Source of the DNA: JBEVJK01 sp963791325 | GTDB taxonomy: Bacteria > Pseudomonadota > Alphaproteobacteria > Rhizobiales > Rhizobiaceae | Direction of reading: 5' to 3' | Assembly: GCA_963791325.1 (NCBI GenBank) | Contig: CAWBRU010000018.1 | Span: forward strand, 124,001 to 188,000 | DNA: 64,000 nucleotides | Part shown: in pieces, positions 9,981-18,477 of the stretch | Layout: each line of letters opens with the position of its first letter | Numbering within the stretch: the first letter of the stretch is position 1 | Notes under the pieces: generated by a model | Told to the model about the DNA's origin: nothing | Databases searched by the model: none | The model's input: the letters and a program-made list of their open reading frames with translations, nothing else | Made by a program: the position numbers and the translations under genes

Positions 9981-10001
9981 TGTTGCCTTAATTGGGCAAC
10001 A
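9981..10001. promoter_or_regulatory. Perfect inverted repeat TGTTGCC-N7-GGCAACA
   Basis: A 7-bp perfect inverted repeat with a 7-base AT-rich spacer lies between the divergent YejA-like and IalB-type genes, 59 bases before the IalB start. There is no T-run after it, so a dimeric regulator's operator is more likely than a terminator. The cognate regulator is unknown. Confidence 0.4.
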
Positions 10002-10059
10002 TGCACCGGCAAACTTCCGGCTGAGCCGGAGCGCTTGCTGTCGAAAGGATTGCCAGACG

Positions 10060-10704
10060 ATGAAGAGCCTGAACATTCCAGCCCTAGTCGGCACGGCCAC
10101 CGGGATCGTCGGCCTCATTGCTGTCGCCGCCGCGCCGGCCGCCGCGCAACAGCAGCAGCAGCAGCCGCCGCAGGCGCCGGAGGGCTGGTTCAAGGCCTGC
10201 TCCAAGCAACAGGAAGTCGACATCTGCAACGTCCAGAACATCCTCATGGCCCAGACGGGGCAGATGGTGACGGCGGTCAGCCTCATCGAGCTCAAGGGCA
10301 AGGTCAACCGCAAGGTCTTCCAGGTCTCGGTACCGAGCGGACGGCTGGTGCCCCCCGGCATCGGCCTCCAGATCGACGGCGGCAAGGCGCAGAAGCTCGA
10401 CTACGTGATCTGCTTTCCCGACCGGTGCGTGGCCGAGGCGCCGCTCAACGATCAGCTGGTCGCCACCTTCAAGAAGGGCCAGGAGCTGACCCTCACCTCG
10501 GTCAACTTCCAGAACCAGCCGAACCCGATCAAGGTGTCGTTGAAGGGGTTCACGGGCGCCTATGACGGCCCGCCGCTGCAGCAGTCCGACATGGAAGACC
10601 GGCAGAAGAAGCTCCAGGACTTCGTCGCCAAGAACAACCAGGATTTCGCCAAGAAACTCAAGGACGAGCAGGACAAGGCGAAGGCGACCCCCAGCGCCGA
10701 CTAA
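10060..10704 (+). CDS. Invasion-associated locus B (IalB) family protein
   Basis: This is a 214-residue exported protein of the IalB family, widespread in Rhizobiales and named after a Bartonella locus linked to erythrocyte invasion; the molecular function in free-living relatives is unknown. A signal peptide (GLIAVAAAPAAAQ) is followed by a glutamine run, then the IalB core with paired cysteines (CSKQQEVDICNV and VICFPDRCVAEAPL). A charged, probably helical tail ends the protein (about residues 175-214). The ATG at 10060 was chosen because it puts the signal peptide first and has GAAAGGA upstream. Confidence 0.9.
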   Translation: MKSLNIPALVGTATGIVGLIAVAAAPAAAQQQQQQPPQAPEGWFKACSKQQEVDICNVQNILMAQTGQMVTAVSLIELKGKVNRKVFQVSVPSGRLVPPGIGLQIDGGKAQKLDYVICFPDRCVAEAPLNDQLVATFKKGQELTLTSVNFQNQPNPIKVSLKGFTGAYDGPPLQQSDMEDRQKKLQDFVAKNNQDFAKKLKDEQDKAKATPSAD

Positions 10705-10724
10705 AGCGGGTCACCGGTTCCTTA

Positions 10725-10804
10725 AATCGGTGCTCTGCTCCAAGCCTTTGTTTTTCCGCAATTCCGGACGGAAAACCGTTCTCACTTTTCCTGGAGTTGC
10801 TTTA
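10725..10804 (+). repeat. Intergenic palindromic repeat, copy A1
   Basis: This is an ~80-base noncoding element sharing AATCGGTGCT and the 19-base block AATTCCGGACGGAAAACCG with copy A2 near 29.0 kb. It contains the inverted repeat TTTTCCG (10752-10758) / CGGAAAA (10769-10775) around a 10-base loop. It sits between the converging IalB and hspQ genes and could fold as a bidirectional hairpin. Short repeats of this type are scattered in Mesorhizobium-like genomes; the function is unknown. Confidence 0.7.
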
Positions 10805-10847
10805 GCTCGGCGCGCGAGCGGCGCCGGGACGGCTGTCGGAAGCCGCG

Positions 10848-11180
10848 TCAGTGCGTGGTCTGGCGCCGGCGGGCGAAGCTGCCGTCGGCGGAGCGCTCGA
10901 AGAATTCGCCGAGCTGCGGATGGCGGACCGGCTCCTGGCTGTCGTCGACCAGCAGGTTCTGTTCGGAAACGTAGGCGATGTATTCGGTCTCGGCGTTCTC
11001 GGCGAGCAGATGGTAGAACGGCTGATCCTTGCGCGGCCGCACCTCGGCCGGAATCGCCTGGTACCACTCCTCGGTGTTGGCGAACTGCGGATCGACATCG
11101 AAGATGACGCCGCGGAACGGGAACAGGCGGTGCCGAACCACCTGGCCGATGCGGAACTTCGCTGTCTTCATGCCATCCAT
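10848..11180 (-). CDS. hspQ: HspQ, heat shock / hemimethylated-DNA-binding family protein
   Basis: This 110-residue YccV/HspQ family protein is a small cytoplasmic factor that in enterobacteria regulates Lon-type proteolysis and affects DnaA levels. The hallmark core is visible: KFRIGQVVRHRLFPFRGVI, FDVDPQF, PFYHLLAE and YVSEQNLL. The chosen ATG at 11180 has GAGG upstream; a second ATG at 11171 is equally compatible with the family length. The frame stays open further upstream to 11357, but that extension shows no family similarity. Confidence 0.9.
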   Translation of the reverse strand: MDGMKTAKFRIGQVVRHRLFPFRGVIFDVDPQFANTEEWYQAIPAEVRPRKDQPFYHLLAENAETEYIAYVSEQNLLVDDSQEPVRHPQLGEFFERSADGSFARRRQTTH

Positions 11181-11376
11181 CTGCGCCAACCTCAGCCTGT
11201 ATTTGGCAAAGCCTGCCCGGCAACGCAACCACGCAGCTTGACGCACCCCGGCGACAAGGTTCGCGGCGCTGCCGCAAACGGTTGCGCGGGACCGGTCAGC
11301 CGCCGACGACATCATCGGTTGAGTGCTGCCGTTCTTCCGCATGATGTTCTTCGGCATGATCTTCCCTGGAGTGGCG

Positions 11377-12591
11377 CTACCGGCGCAGCTCTTCGCGTCC
11401 TACCCCTGAAAACAGTGCACGCAGACCGCTGCCCGGGCGCATGCCCTCGCGCATGAACAGCGCCCGGACCGGGCCGGCATTGGCCAGCACGGAAAGGGCA
11501 GCGGTTCTGGCCAGTTGCGCCGGAAATGCAGCCGAGAGCAGCGAGCGGTTGAGCAGGTCGACCGCGCCGCTGCGCAGCAGGATGTCGGGCCTGCGCCGGG
11601 AATCATAGCGGGCGAGCACCCGCTCGCCCCCCGGATCCGCGCGGTTTTCGCGCACCACGGCAACCAGATCCTGGACGTCGCGGACGCCGAGGTTCAGGCC
11701 CTGGGCTCCGATCGGCGGCACCAGATGGGCGGCTTCGCCGACCAGCGCGATGCGGTTGTTGCCGAATCGGCTCGGCAGACCGGCGGCCAGCGGGTAGACC
11801 TGCCGGCCGGGCTCGACATCGACCTTGCCCAGCATCGACTGCATGCGCTGCTCGATCTGCCGCGCCAGAGCGGAGTCGTCGAGCGCGGCGAGGCGCTCGG
11901 CCTCGCTGGGGCTGGTCACCCAGACCAGGCTGGAGCGGTTGCCCGGCAGCGGCACCTGGGTGAACGGCCCCGTCTCGGTGTGGAACTCGGTCGACACGTC
12001 CGCATGCGGCCGGCTATGCCGAAACGACAGCACCAGCGCCGCCTGCCGATAGGGCCGCTGGCGGTTGGCAATTCCGGCGGCGGCACGCGCGGCGGAGTTG
12101 CGGCCGTCGGCGGCGACGGCCAGTCTCCCCCGCACGGACGCGCCGTCGGCGAGTTCGGCGGTGACCGCGTCCGCCTCCGGCTGCCAGCCGGCAACCATCG
12201 TCTGCCGCCAATCGATGCGCCGGTCGCCGCGGACAGCGTCGGCCAGCGCGTCGGTCAGCGTCGCATTGGGCACGTTGAGGCCGAAGCGGTCCTCGCCGAT
12301 CTCGCTCGCCCGAAAGGTGACCGGGCGGCTGCGAATCAGCCGGCCGGTCGCGTCGACGATGCGCATGACCCGCAATGGGGCAGCGACATCGGCCAAAGCG
12401 TCAACACTGACCAGCGAGCCCAGGAACTCCAGCGCCGGCTGCATCAGCGCGGTGGTGCGGCGGTCCGAATGATCCGGGGCAGGGCCGATCAAGGCGACGG
12501 AAAAATTCTCTCGCGCAAAGGCGAGCGCCGCGATCAGGCCGCTCGGCCCGGTGCCGGCGACCAGAATGTCGAAGAGGCGAGACTGATTCAC
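11377..12591 (-). CDS. UbiH/UbiF-type FAD-dependent hydroxylase
   Basis: This ~404-residue flavoprotein monooxygenase of the UbiH/UbiF/COQ6 family probably hydroxylates the aromatic ring during ubiquinone biosynthesis. The FAD-binding Rossmann motif is at the N-terminus (ILVAGTGPSGLIAALAFA). The second FAD-contacting motif is seen in GEAAHLVPPIGAQGLNLG. A GTG start at 12591 is proposed because it gives the expected family length, begins just before the dinucleotide fold and has AGAGG nine bases upstream. The frame is open upstream to 13497 but overlaps pcs antisense and lacks similarity. Which ring position it acts on cannot be told. Confidence 0.88.
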   Translation of the reverse strand: MNQSRLFDILVAGTGPSGLIAALAFARENFSVALIGPAPDHSDRRTTALMQPALEFLGSLVSVDALADVAAPLRVMRIVDATGRLIRSRPVTFRASEIGEDRFGLNVPNATLTDALADAVRGDRRIDWRQTMVAGWQPEADAVTAELADGASVRGRLAVAADGRNSAARAAAGIANRQRPYRQAALVLSFRHSRPHADVSTEFHTETGPFTQVPLPGNRSSLVWVTSPSEAERLAALDDSALARQIEQRMQSMLGKVDVEPGRQVYPLAAGLPSRFGNNRIALVGEAAHLVPPIGAQGLNLGVRDVQDLVAVVRENRADPGGERVLARYDSRRRPDILLRSGAVDLLNRSLLSAAFPAQLARTAALSVLANAGPVRALFMREGMRPGSGLRALFSGVGREELRR

Positions 12592-12927
12592 CGGTTGCGG
12601 CCTCTGGAAAAGGAGGAAGGTCGGGCGTGGAAGTGCTGCTTCCTCCTCTATATGGCAGCGTAGCGGTCCGCAGCAACGCCGGCTCGCGCCAAGGGAGGGC
12701 GCTTTGAGGAGAAGATGCCGGCCCCCATCATCGCCGCTGGCCGGGAATACGCCTTGTCTGGTCGGCGGGGCTCCGCGTAATCTTTGCCTGCAATCGGGAA
12801 ACCAAGCCATGCGCGAGCAGAACCGGGCGATGAGGCGAGAGCTCGTTCTGTGCCGCGGCCGGGTCCGGCGCCGTTCGGACGCTGCCGGACGCTCGGCCTT
12901 GACTTGCAAGCTGGATCGGCGCGGTTC
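12592..12927. other. Intergenic region between divergent ubiH-type gene and pcs
   Basis: These 336 bases separate two divergent starts and must hold both promoters. No convincing -35/-10 pair, hairpin or extra gene was found. The frame of pcs is open upstream to 12784, so part of the region could be coding if an earlier start is used. Confidence 0.5.
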
Positions 12928-13695
12928 GTGAAACCCAGGAAGATTACCCGCAAGATCACGGTCCGACTGCCGACGCCGAAGAAGAAAGTCACATGGCCGC
13001 AGGCGCGGGCCTTTTCGGTTCACCTTCTGACCGCTTCGGGGTCGTTTCTGGCGTTCGTCTCGCTGGTCGCGGCCAGCGAGGAGCGCTGGACGGCAATGTT
13101 CTGGTGGCTGGGTCTGGCGCTGTTCGTCGACGGCATCGACGGTCCGATCGCCCGCAAGCTCGAGGTCAAGGAAATCCTGCCGACCTGGTCGGGCGAACTG
13201 CTCGACAACATCATCGACTATGTCACCTATGTGCTGATCCCGGCATTTGCGCTCTATCAGCGGGGCTTCATGGGCGAGGGACTGTCGTTCCTGTCGGCGG
13301 CGATCATCGTCGTGTCGAGCGCCATCTACTACGCCGACACGGGCATGAAGACGAAGGAGAACTTCTTCAAGGGCTTTCCCGTCGTCTGGAACATGATCGT
13401 CTTCACCCTGTTCGTCATCGAGCCGGGGCCATGGGTGTCCTTCGCCGTCGTCGTCGTCGCCGGCATCCTCACTTTCGTGCCGGTCCATTTCCTGCACCCG
13501 GTCCGCGTCGCGCGCATGCGCGAGATCAATCTCGCGGTATTCTGCGCCTGGTGCCTGTTCGCCGGCATCGCCTTGGTGGAGACCATGGAGGTGTCGCTGT
13601 TCACCAAGATCGGCATCGCCGTCACCGGGTCCTATCTGTTCGTGATCGGTGCCATCATGCAGTTGTTCCCGAATCTCGGCCGGAGGCGAGGCTGA
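12928..13695 (+). CDS. pcs: Phosphatidylcholine synthase (CDP-diacylglycerol-choline phosphatidyltransferase)
   Basis: This ~255-residue inner-membrane enzyme condenses choline with CDP-diacylglycerol to phosphatidylcholine, the choline-dependent route typical of rhizobia and other host-associated bacteria. The CDP-alcohol phosphotransferase signature DG-x2-AR-xn-G-x3-D-x3-D is present as DGPIARKLEVKE followed by SGELLDNIID. Around it are Pcs-specific stretches such as FSVHLLTASGSFLAF, SSAIYYADTGMKT and GFPVVWNMIVFTLFV, and about eight hydrophobic segments. GTG 12928 is proposed because it gives a family-like basic N-terminus; an earlier start is possible. The quinone oxidoreductase gene starts two bases after the stop. 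Confidence 0.9.
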   Translation: MKPRKITRKITVRLPTPKKKVTWPQARAFSVHLLTASGSFLAFVSLVAASEERWTAMFWWLGLALFVDGIDGPIARKLEVKEILPTWSGELLDNIIDYVTYVLIPAFALYQRGFMGEGLSFLSAAIIVVSSAIYYADTGMKTKENFFKGFPVVWNMIVFTLFVIEPGPWVSFAVVVVAGILTFVPVHFLHPVRVARMREINLAVFCAWCLFAGIALVETMEVSLFTKIGIAVTGSYLFVIGAIMQLFPNLGRRRG

Positions 13696-13697
13696 TC

Positions 13698-14675
13698 ATG
13701 GCGAAAGCAATCCAGGTAAGTACGCATGGCGGCCCCGAGGTGCTCACCTATACCGACGTGGATCCCGGCAAGCCCGGCCCCGGAGAGGTGCTGATCCGCC
13801 ATACCGCGATCGGCCTCAATTTCCTCGATACCTATTTCCGCAGCGGCCTCTACCCCGCCCCGAACGGGCTGCCGCTGATTCCCGGCGGCGAGGCCGCGGG
13901 CGTGGTCGAGGCGCTGGGCGAGGGGGTCGGCGGATTGTCGGCCGGTGATCGGGTCGCCTATGCGGTCAATCTCGGCGCCTATGCCGAACAGCGGCGGATC
14001 GCCGCCGAGCGGCTGGTGAAGATCCCCGACGGCATCAGCGACAGCCAGGCAGCGGCGATGATGCTGAAGGGCATGACCGCGGAGTATCTGTTGCGCCGCA
14101 CCTACAAGGTCAAAACCGGCGACATCTTGCTCTGCCATGCCGCAGCCGGCGGAGTCGGGCTCATCCTCGGGCAATGGGCCAGGCATCTCGGAGCCGAGGT
14201 CATCGGCACCGCCGGATCGGCCGACAAGGTGGAGCTAGCGCTGGAGAACGGCTACGGCCACGTCATCAACTACCTCGAAACGGATTTCGTGGCCGAAGTG
14301 AAGCGGATCACCGGCGGGGAGCTTTGCGACGTCGTCTACAACTCGGTCGGCAAGGACACGTTTCCCGGCTCGCTGGATTGCCTCAAACCGTTCGGCCTGT
14401 TCGTCAGCTTCGGCCAGTCTTCGGGCCCGATTCCGCCGTTCAACCTGCAGATGCTGTCGCAGAAGGGTTCGCTCTACGCCACGCGTCCGACGCTGTTCAC
14501 CTACAACGCCAAGCGCCAAGCATTGGTCGAATCGGCACGCGCTTTGTTCGAGGTGGTGTCGAGCGGCGCCGTCGACATCAAGGTCAATCAAACCTATTCG
14601 CTGCGCGATGCGGCAAAGGCGCATGCCGATCTGGAGGCGCGCCGCACCACCGGCACCACCATCCTCTTGCCGTAG
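13698..14675 (+). CDS. NADPH:quinone oxidoreductase (zinc-free MDR family)
   Basis: This 325-residue medium-chain dehydrogenase/reductase resembles Qor/zeta-crystallin, reducing quinones with NADPH in the cytoplasm. The GroES-like domain shows GLNFLDTYFRSGLYP and IPGGEAAGVVEALG; the Rossmann domain shows HAAAGGVGLILGQWA, with the AxxGxxG signature. The zinc-ligand pattern of alcohol dehydrogenases is absent, as expected. It is tightly linked to pcs and probably co-transcribed. The natural substrate cannot be deduced. Confidence 0.9.
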   Translation: MAKAIQVSTHGGPEVLTYTDVDPGKPGPGEVLIRHTAIGLNFLDTYFRSGLYPAPNGLPLIPGGEAAGVVEALGEGVGGLSAGDRVAYAVNLGAYAEQRRIAAERLVKIPDGISDSQAAAMMLKGMTAEYLLRRTYKVKTGDILLCHAAAGGVGLILGQWARHLGAEVIGTAGSADKVELALENGYGHVINYLETDFVAEVKRITGGELCDVVYNSVGKDTFPGSLDCLKPFGLFVSFGQSSGPIPPFNLQMLSQKGSLYATRPTLFTYNAKRQALVESARALFEVVSSGAVDIKVNQTYSLRDAAKAHADLEARRTTGTTILLP

Positions 14676-14785
14676 CGCCGCGCCCCCCGCACAATTTCTT
14701 GAAGCTCTTTCAAGGTGCCTTACGCTTTGCGTTGCCGCTTTTGCGCGCCTACGATGGGGGTGGGAACAGAAAAGCCGGCTCACCA

Positions 14786-16372
14786 ATGGGAGGCGTTGTG
14801 GAAGCAACCCAGAGAAGCGAAGGCACGCCGCTGCTCGAGGTCCGCGGGCTGACGAAGATCTTCGGCAAGCTGAAGGCCTGCGACCAGGTCGATCTCGAGA
14901 TCGCCAGGGGCGAGATCCATGCTTTGCTGGGCGAAAACGGTGCCGGCAAGTCGACACTGGTCAAGATGCTGTTCGGCTCGCTCGAACCCTATGCCGGCGA
15001 GATCCTCTGGAACGGCACGCCGGTCACCATCGGCAGCCCGCATGTCGCCCGAAAGCTCGGCATCGGCATGGTGTTCCAGCATTTCTCGCTGTTCGAGGCG
15101 CTGACGGCGGCCGAGAACATCGCGCTCTCTTTGGCCGAGAAGACGCCGATCAGCACCATCGCGGCCAAGGCCAAGGCACTCTCCTACAGCTACGGCCTGC
15201 CGCTCGATCCCTACGCTTTGGTCGGCGACCTGTCGGTCGGCGAGCGCCAGCGCATCGAGATCATCCGCTGCCTGCTGCAGACGCCGCAGCTGATCATCCT
15301 CGATGAGCCGACGTCGGTGCTGACGCCGCAGGAGGCCGACAAGCTGTTCGAGACGCTCGAGCGTCTGCGCAGCGAGGGCAAATCGATCCTCTACATCTCG
15401 CACCGGCTGGAAGAGGTGAAGCGGATGTGCGACCGGGCCACCGTGCTGCGGCACGGCAAGGTGGTCGGTCACTGCGACCCGCGCCAGGAAACCGCCGCCT
15501 CGCTGGCGCGGATGATGGTCGGCACCGAGGTCAAGGCGGTCGTGCGCCCGCCGGTCGAAGGCCTGGAAAAGGCAGCTCCGCTGCTGCAGGTCACCGGGCT
15601 CAGCCGCAAGCCGGCGACGCCGTTCTCGATCCCGCTGCGCGACATCCGCCTCGAGGTGCGGGCGGGAGAGGTGATCGGCATTGCCGGGGTGGCCGGTAAC
15701 GGCCAAGGCGAGTTCTTCGAAGCGATCTCGGGCGAAGCATTGCAGGACGGCATCGCCGTGGTGCGGATCCGCGGCAAGGACGCCGGCAGGCTGTCGATCA
15801 CCGGACGGCGCATGCTCGGCGCCGCTTTCGTGCCGGAAGAGCGGCTCGGCCACGGCACGGCCCCGCGCATGCGCCTGTCGGACAATCTGCTGCTGTCGCG
15901 CTACAGCACCGACCGGCGCGTTTTCCTCGGCGCCGTCGGCCTCGTTCATTCCGCTGCCGTCAGCGCCGCATCTCAGCGCGTCATCCAGGAGATGGACGTC
16001 CGCAAGAGCGCGCCCGATCCGGAAGCGGCCGCGCTGTCGGGCGGCAATCTGCAGAAATTCATCATCGGCCGCGAGCTGGATCGCCAGCCGGCGGTGATGG
16101 TCGTCAACCAGCCGACCTGGGGTGTCGACGCCGGTGCCGCCGCCCAAATCCGCCAGGCGCTGATCGAACTGGCGCGGGGCGGAGCGGCCGTGCTGGTGAT
16201 CAGCCAGGACCTCGATGAGCTGTTCGAAATCTGCAACTCGATCGCCGTCATGCACAATGGCGAGCTGTCGAAGCCGCTGCCGCGCGCCGAGGCGACCTTC
16301 GAGAAGATCGGGCTATTGATGGGCGGCTCCGAGCCTGGCCACATCGACCACCATATGGACGAGGTGGCCTGA
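14786..16372 (+). CDS. Nucleoside/sugar ABC transporter ATPase, two NBDs
   Basis: This ~528-residue cytoplasmic ATPase has two fused nucleotide-binding domains, the RbsA/NupA type used by BMP-family importers. NBD1 has Walker A GENGAGKST, signature LSVGERQR, Walker B LIILDEPTS and H-loop ISHRL. NBD2 has the degenerate Walker A normal for this family (GVAGNGQGEF), signature LSGGNLQK and VVNQPTWGVDAG. An alternative GTG start at 14798 has GGGAGG four bases upstream and may be the real one. The stop overlaps the next permease start by one base (TGATG), so the genes are coupled. The BMP binding protein downstream points to purine nucleosides as substrates. Confidence 0.92.
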   Translation: MGGVVEATQRSEGTPLLEVRGLTKIFGKLKACDQVDLEIARGEIHALLGENGAGKSTLVKMLFGSLEPYAGEILWNGTPVTIGSPHVARKLGIGMVFQHFSLFEALTAAENIALSLAEKTPISTIAAKAKALSYSYGLPLDPYALVGDLSVGERQRIEIIRCLLQTPQLIILDEPTSVLTPQEADKLFETLERLRSEGKSILYISHRLEEVKRMCDRATVLRHGKVVGHCDPRQETAASLARMMVGTEVKAVVRPPVEGLEKAAPLLQVTGLSRKPATPFSIPLRDIRLEVRAGEVIGIAGVAGNGQGEFFEAISGEALQDGIAVVRIRGKDAGRLSITGRRMLGAAFVPEERLGHGTAPRMRLSDNLLLSRYSTDRRVFLGAVGLVHSAAVSAASQRVIQEMDVRKSAPDPEAAALSGGNLQKFIIGRELDRQPAVMVVNQPTWGVDAGAAAQIRQALIELARGGAAVLVISQDLDELFEICNSIAVMHNGELSKPLPRAEATFEKIGLLMGGSEPGHIDHHMDEVA

Positions 16373-17490
16373 TGCGCATCGAGCTGGTCAAGCGGCCGCA
16401 GCGCTCCGTGCTGTTCAGCGTGCTGTCGCCGTTCATCGCACTGGCGCTGACCGTGGTCGCCGGAGCGATCATGTTCTCCCTGCTCGGCAAACCCCCGGGC
16501 GAGGCGCTCTCCTACTACTTCATCCAGCCGCTCAGCGGGCTGTGGAATCCCGACGATGTCTGGCAGCTGCATGAGCTCGCCATCAAGGCGGCGCCGCTGA
16601 TCCTCATCGGTGTCGGCCTGTCGGTGTGCTACACCTCCAACAACTGGAACATCGGCGCCGAGGGCCAGTTCGTCGTCGGCGCCATCGTCGGCTCGATCCT
16701 GCCGGTGGTCTATCCCGATTTCCAGTCGTTCCTGGTGCTGCCGCTGATGCTGATCATGGGCATGATCGGCGGTGCCGCGTACGGTGCCGTGCCGGCCCTG
16801 CTCAAGGCCCGCTTCAACACCAACGAGATCCTGACCAGCCTGATGCTGGTCTATGTCGCCAACCTCCTCCTCGACTGGGTGGTGCGCGGCCCGTGGCGCG
16901 ACCCGCAGGGCTTCAACTTCCCCCAGACGATCCAGTTCTCGCCGGCAGCGACGCTGCCCGAGTTGATGCCCGACTCCGGCCGCGCCAATTGGGGCTTCGT
17001 GTTCGCGATCCTGGCAGCGCTTGTTTTGTGGTTCATGATGTCGCGCACGATCAAGGGTTTTGAGGTCAAGGTGCTCGGCCAGAGCCCCCGGGCCGGGCGT
17101 TTCGCCGGCTTTTCGGCGCGCGGCATGGTGTACTTCTCCTTCATCCTGTCCGGCGCGCTGGCCGGCCTTGCCGGGATCTGCGAAGTGTCGGGCGCGATTG
17201 GCAAGCTGCAGCCGGTGATTTCGCCGGGCTACGGCTTCACCGCCATCATCGTCGCCTTTCTCGGCCGCCTGAACCCGATCGGCGTCGTTTTCTCGGGCTT
17301 GCTCCTGGCGCTCACCTATCTCGGCGGCGAGGCGGCACAGACCTCGCTGCAGCTCTCCGACAAAGTGGTGCGCGCCTTCCAAGGCATCTTGCTGTTCTTC
17401 GTGCTCGCCAGCGACACGCTGATCCTTTACCGCGTCCGGTTCGTTGCCGGCGCCGGCAAAGCCCCGGAGGCCGCGCATGGGCACGCTTGA
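16372..17490 (+). CDS. BMP-type ABC transporter permease 1 (NupB-like)
   Basis: This 372-residue inner-membrane permease of the BPD_transp_2 (branched-chain/ribose-like) family has about eight hydrophobic segments. The conserved NWNIGAEGQFVVGAIVGS and AYGAVPALLKARFNTNEI stretches are characteristic of nucleoside-importer permeases. It overlaps the ATPase gene by one base and the following permease gene by 14 bases, so all are made from one transcript. With the second permease it should form the heterodimeric channel. Confidence 0.92.
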   Translation: MRIELVKRPQRSVLFSVLSPFIALALTVVAGAIMFSLLGKPPGEALSYYFIQPLSGLWNPDDVWQLHELAIKAAPLILIGVGLSVCYTSNNWNIGAEGQFVVGAIVGSILPVVYPDFQSFLVLPLMLIMGMIGGAAYGAVPALLKARFNTNEILTSLMLVYVANLLLDWVVRGPWRDPQGFNFPQTIQFSPAATLPELMPDSGRANWGFVFAILAALVLWFMMSRTIKGFEVKVLGQSPRAGRFAGFSARGMVYFSFILSGALAGLAGICEVSGAIGKLQPVISPGYGFTAIIVAFLGRLNPIGVVFSGLLLALTYLGGEAAQTSLQLSDKVVRAFQGILLFFVLASDTLILYRVRFVAGAGKAPEAAHGHA

Positions 17491-18451
17491 GGCGATCCTC
17501 CTCACCATCGTCACAGCTTCGACGCCATTGCTGATTGCGGCGATCGGCGAGCTGGTCGTCGAGCGCTCAGGGGTGCTCAACCTCGGCGTCGAGGGGATGA
17601 TGCTGATGGGTGCCGTCACCGGCTTCGGCGTCGCGCTGTCGACCGGCTCGCCTTGGCTGGGCGCGCTCGCGGCGGTGATCGTCGGCGCCCTGTTTTCCCT
17701 GCTCTTCGGGGTGCTGGCGCTCTCCCTCGTCACCAACCAGGTGGCAACCGGCCTGGCGCTGACGCTGCTGGGCACCGGCTTTTCGGGCATGATAGGGGTC
17801 GACTATGTCGGTCAGCCGGGGGTGCGCATGCCCAACCTGGAAATTCCCGGGCTGAGCAGCATCCCGCTGGTCGGCAAGCTCTTGTTTGCCGAAGACCCGC
17901 TCTTCTACCTGTCGATCATCCTGGTCGTGGGAGTGTCGTGGTTCCTGTTCCGCACCCGCGCCGGTCTCACACTTCGGGCGATCGGCGACAATCACGGCTC
18001 GGCGCATGCGCTGGGCATCTCGGTGATCGGCGTGCGCTATCTCGCCGTGATGTTCGGCGGAGCCTGTGCCGGCCTGGCCGGCGCCCAGCTGTCGCTCGTC
18101 TACACCCCGCAATGGGTGGAGAACATGACGTCGGGACGCGGCTGGATCGCGCTGGCGCTGGTGGTGTTTGCGTCATGGCGCCCCTGGCGGGTGCTGGCCG
18201 GCGCCTACCTGTTCGGCGCCATTACCATCGCCCAGCTGCACATCCAGGCGATCAACCTCGCGGACATCGCCTTCCTGCCCAGTCCGCTCTACCGGATCAT
18301 GGAACTGCTCAAATCGGTGCCGACGCAGTTTTTGTCCGCGCTTCCCTATCTGGCGACCGTGCTGGTGCTGGTGCTCATCTCACGCAACCGTCGCTTGACC
18401 ATGATGAACACCCCGGCCTCGCTCGGCCAAGCTTTCGTCCCCGATCGATAA
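17477..18451 (+). CDS. BMP-type ABC transporter permease 2 (NupC-like)
   Basis: This 324-residue inner-membrane permease is the partner of the preceding one. The N-terminal IGELVVERSGVLNLGVEGM and the RAIGDNHGSAHALGISV loop are typical of the second permease in nucleoside BMP importers. The ATG lies inside the end of the first permease gene. The binding-protein gene follows after 26 bases. Confidence 0.92.
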   Translation: MGTLEAILLTIVTASTPLLIAAIGELVVERSGVLNLGVEGMMLMGAVTGFGVALSTGSPWLGALAAVIVGALFSLLFGVLALSLVTNQVATGLALTLLGTGFSGMIGVDYVGQPGVRMPNLEIPGLSSIPLVGKLLFAEDPLFYLSIILVVGVSWFLFRTRAGLTLRAIGDNHGSAHALGISVIGVRYLAVMFGGACAGLAGAQLSLVYTPQWVENMTSGRGWIALALVVFASWRPWRVLAGAYLFGAITIAQLHIQAINLADIAFLPSPLYRIMELLKSVPTQFLSALPYLATVLVLVLISRNRRLTMMNTPASLGQAFVPDR

Positions 18452-18477
18452 CCAAGAAAACCACAGAGGTGAAAACA

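Noticed and set aside
12592..13497. N-terminal extension of the UbiH-type hydroxylase
   Set aside because: The frame is open but lies antisense to pcs, has no similarity, and family length and the FAD motif position fit the GTG start at 12591.
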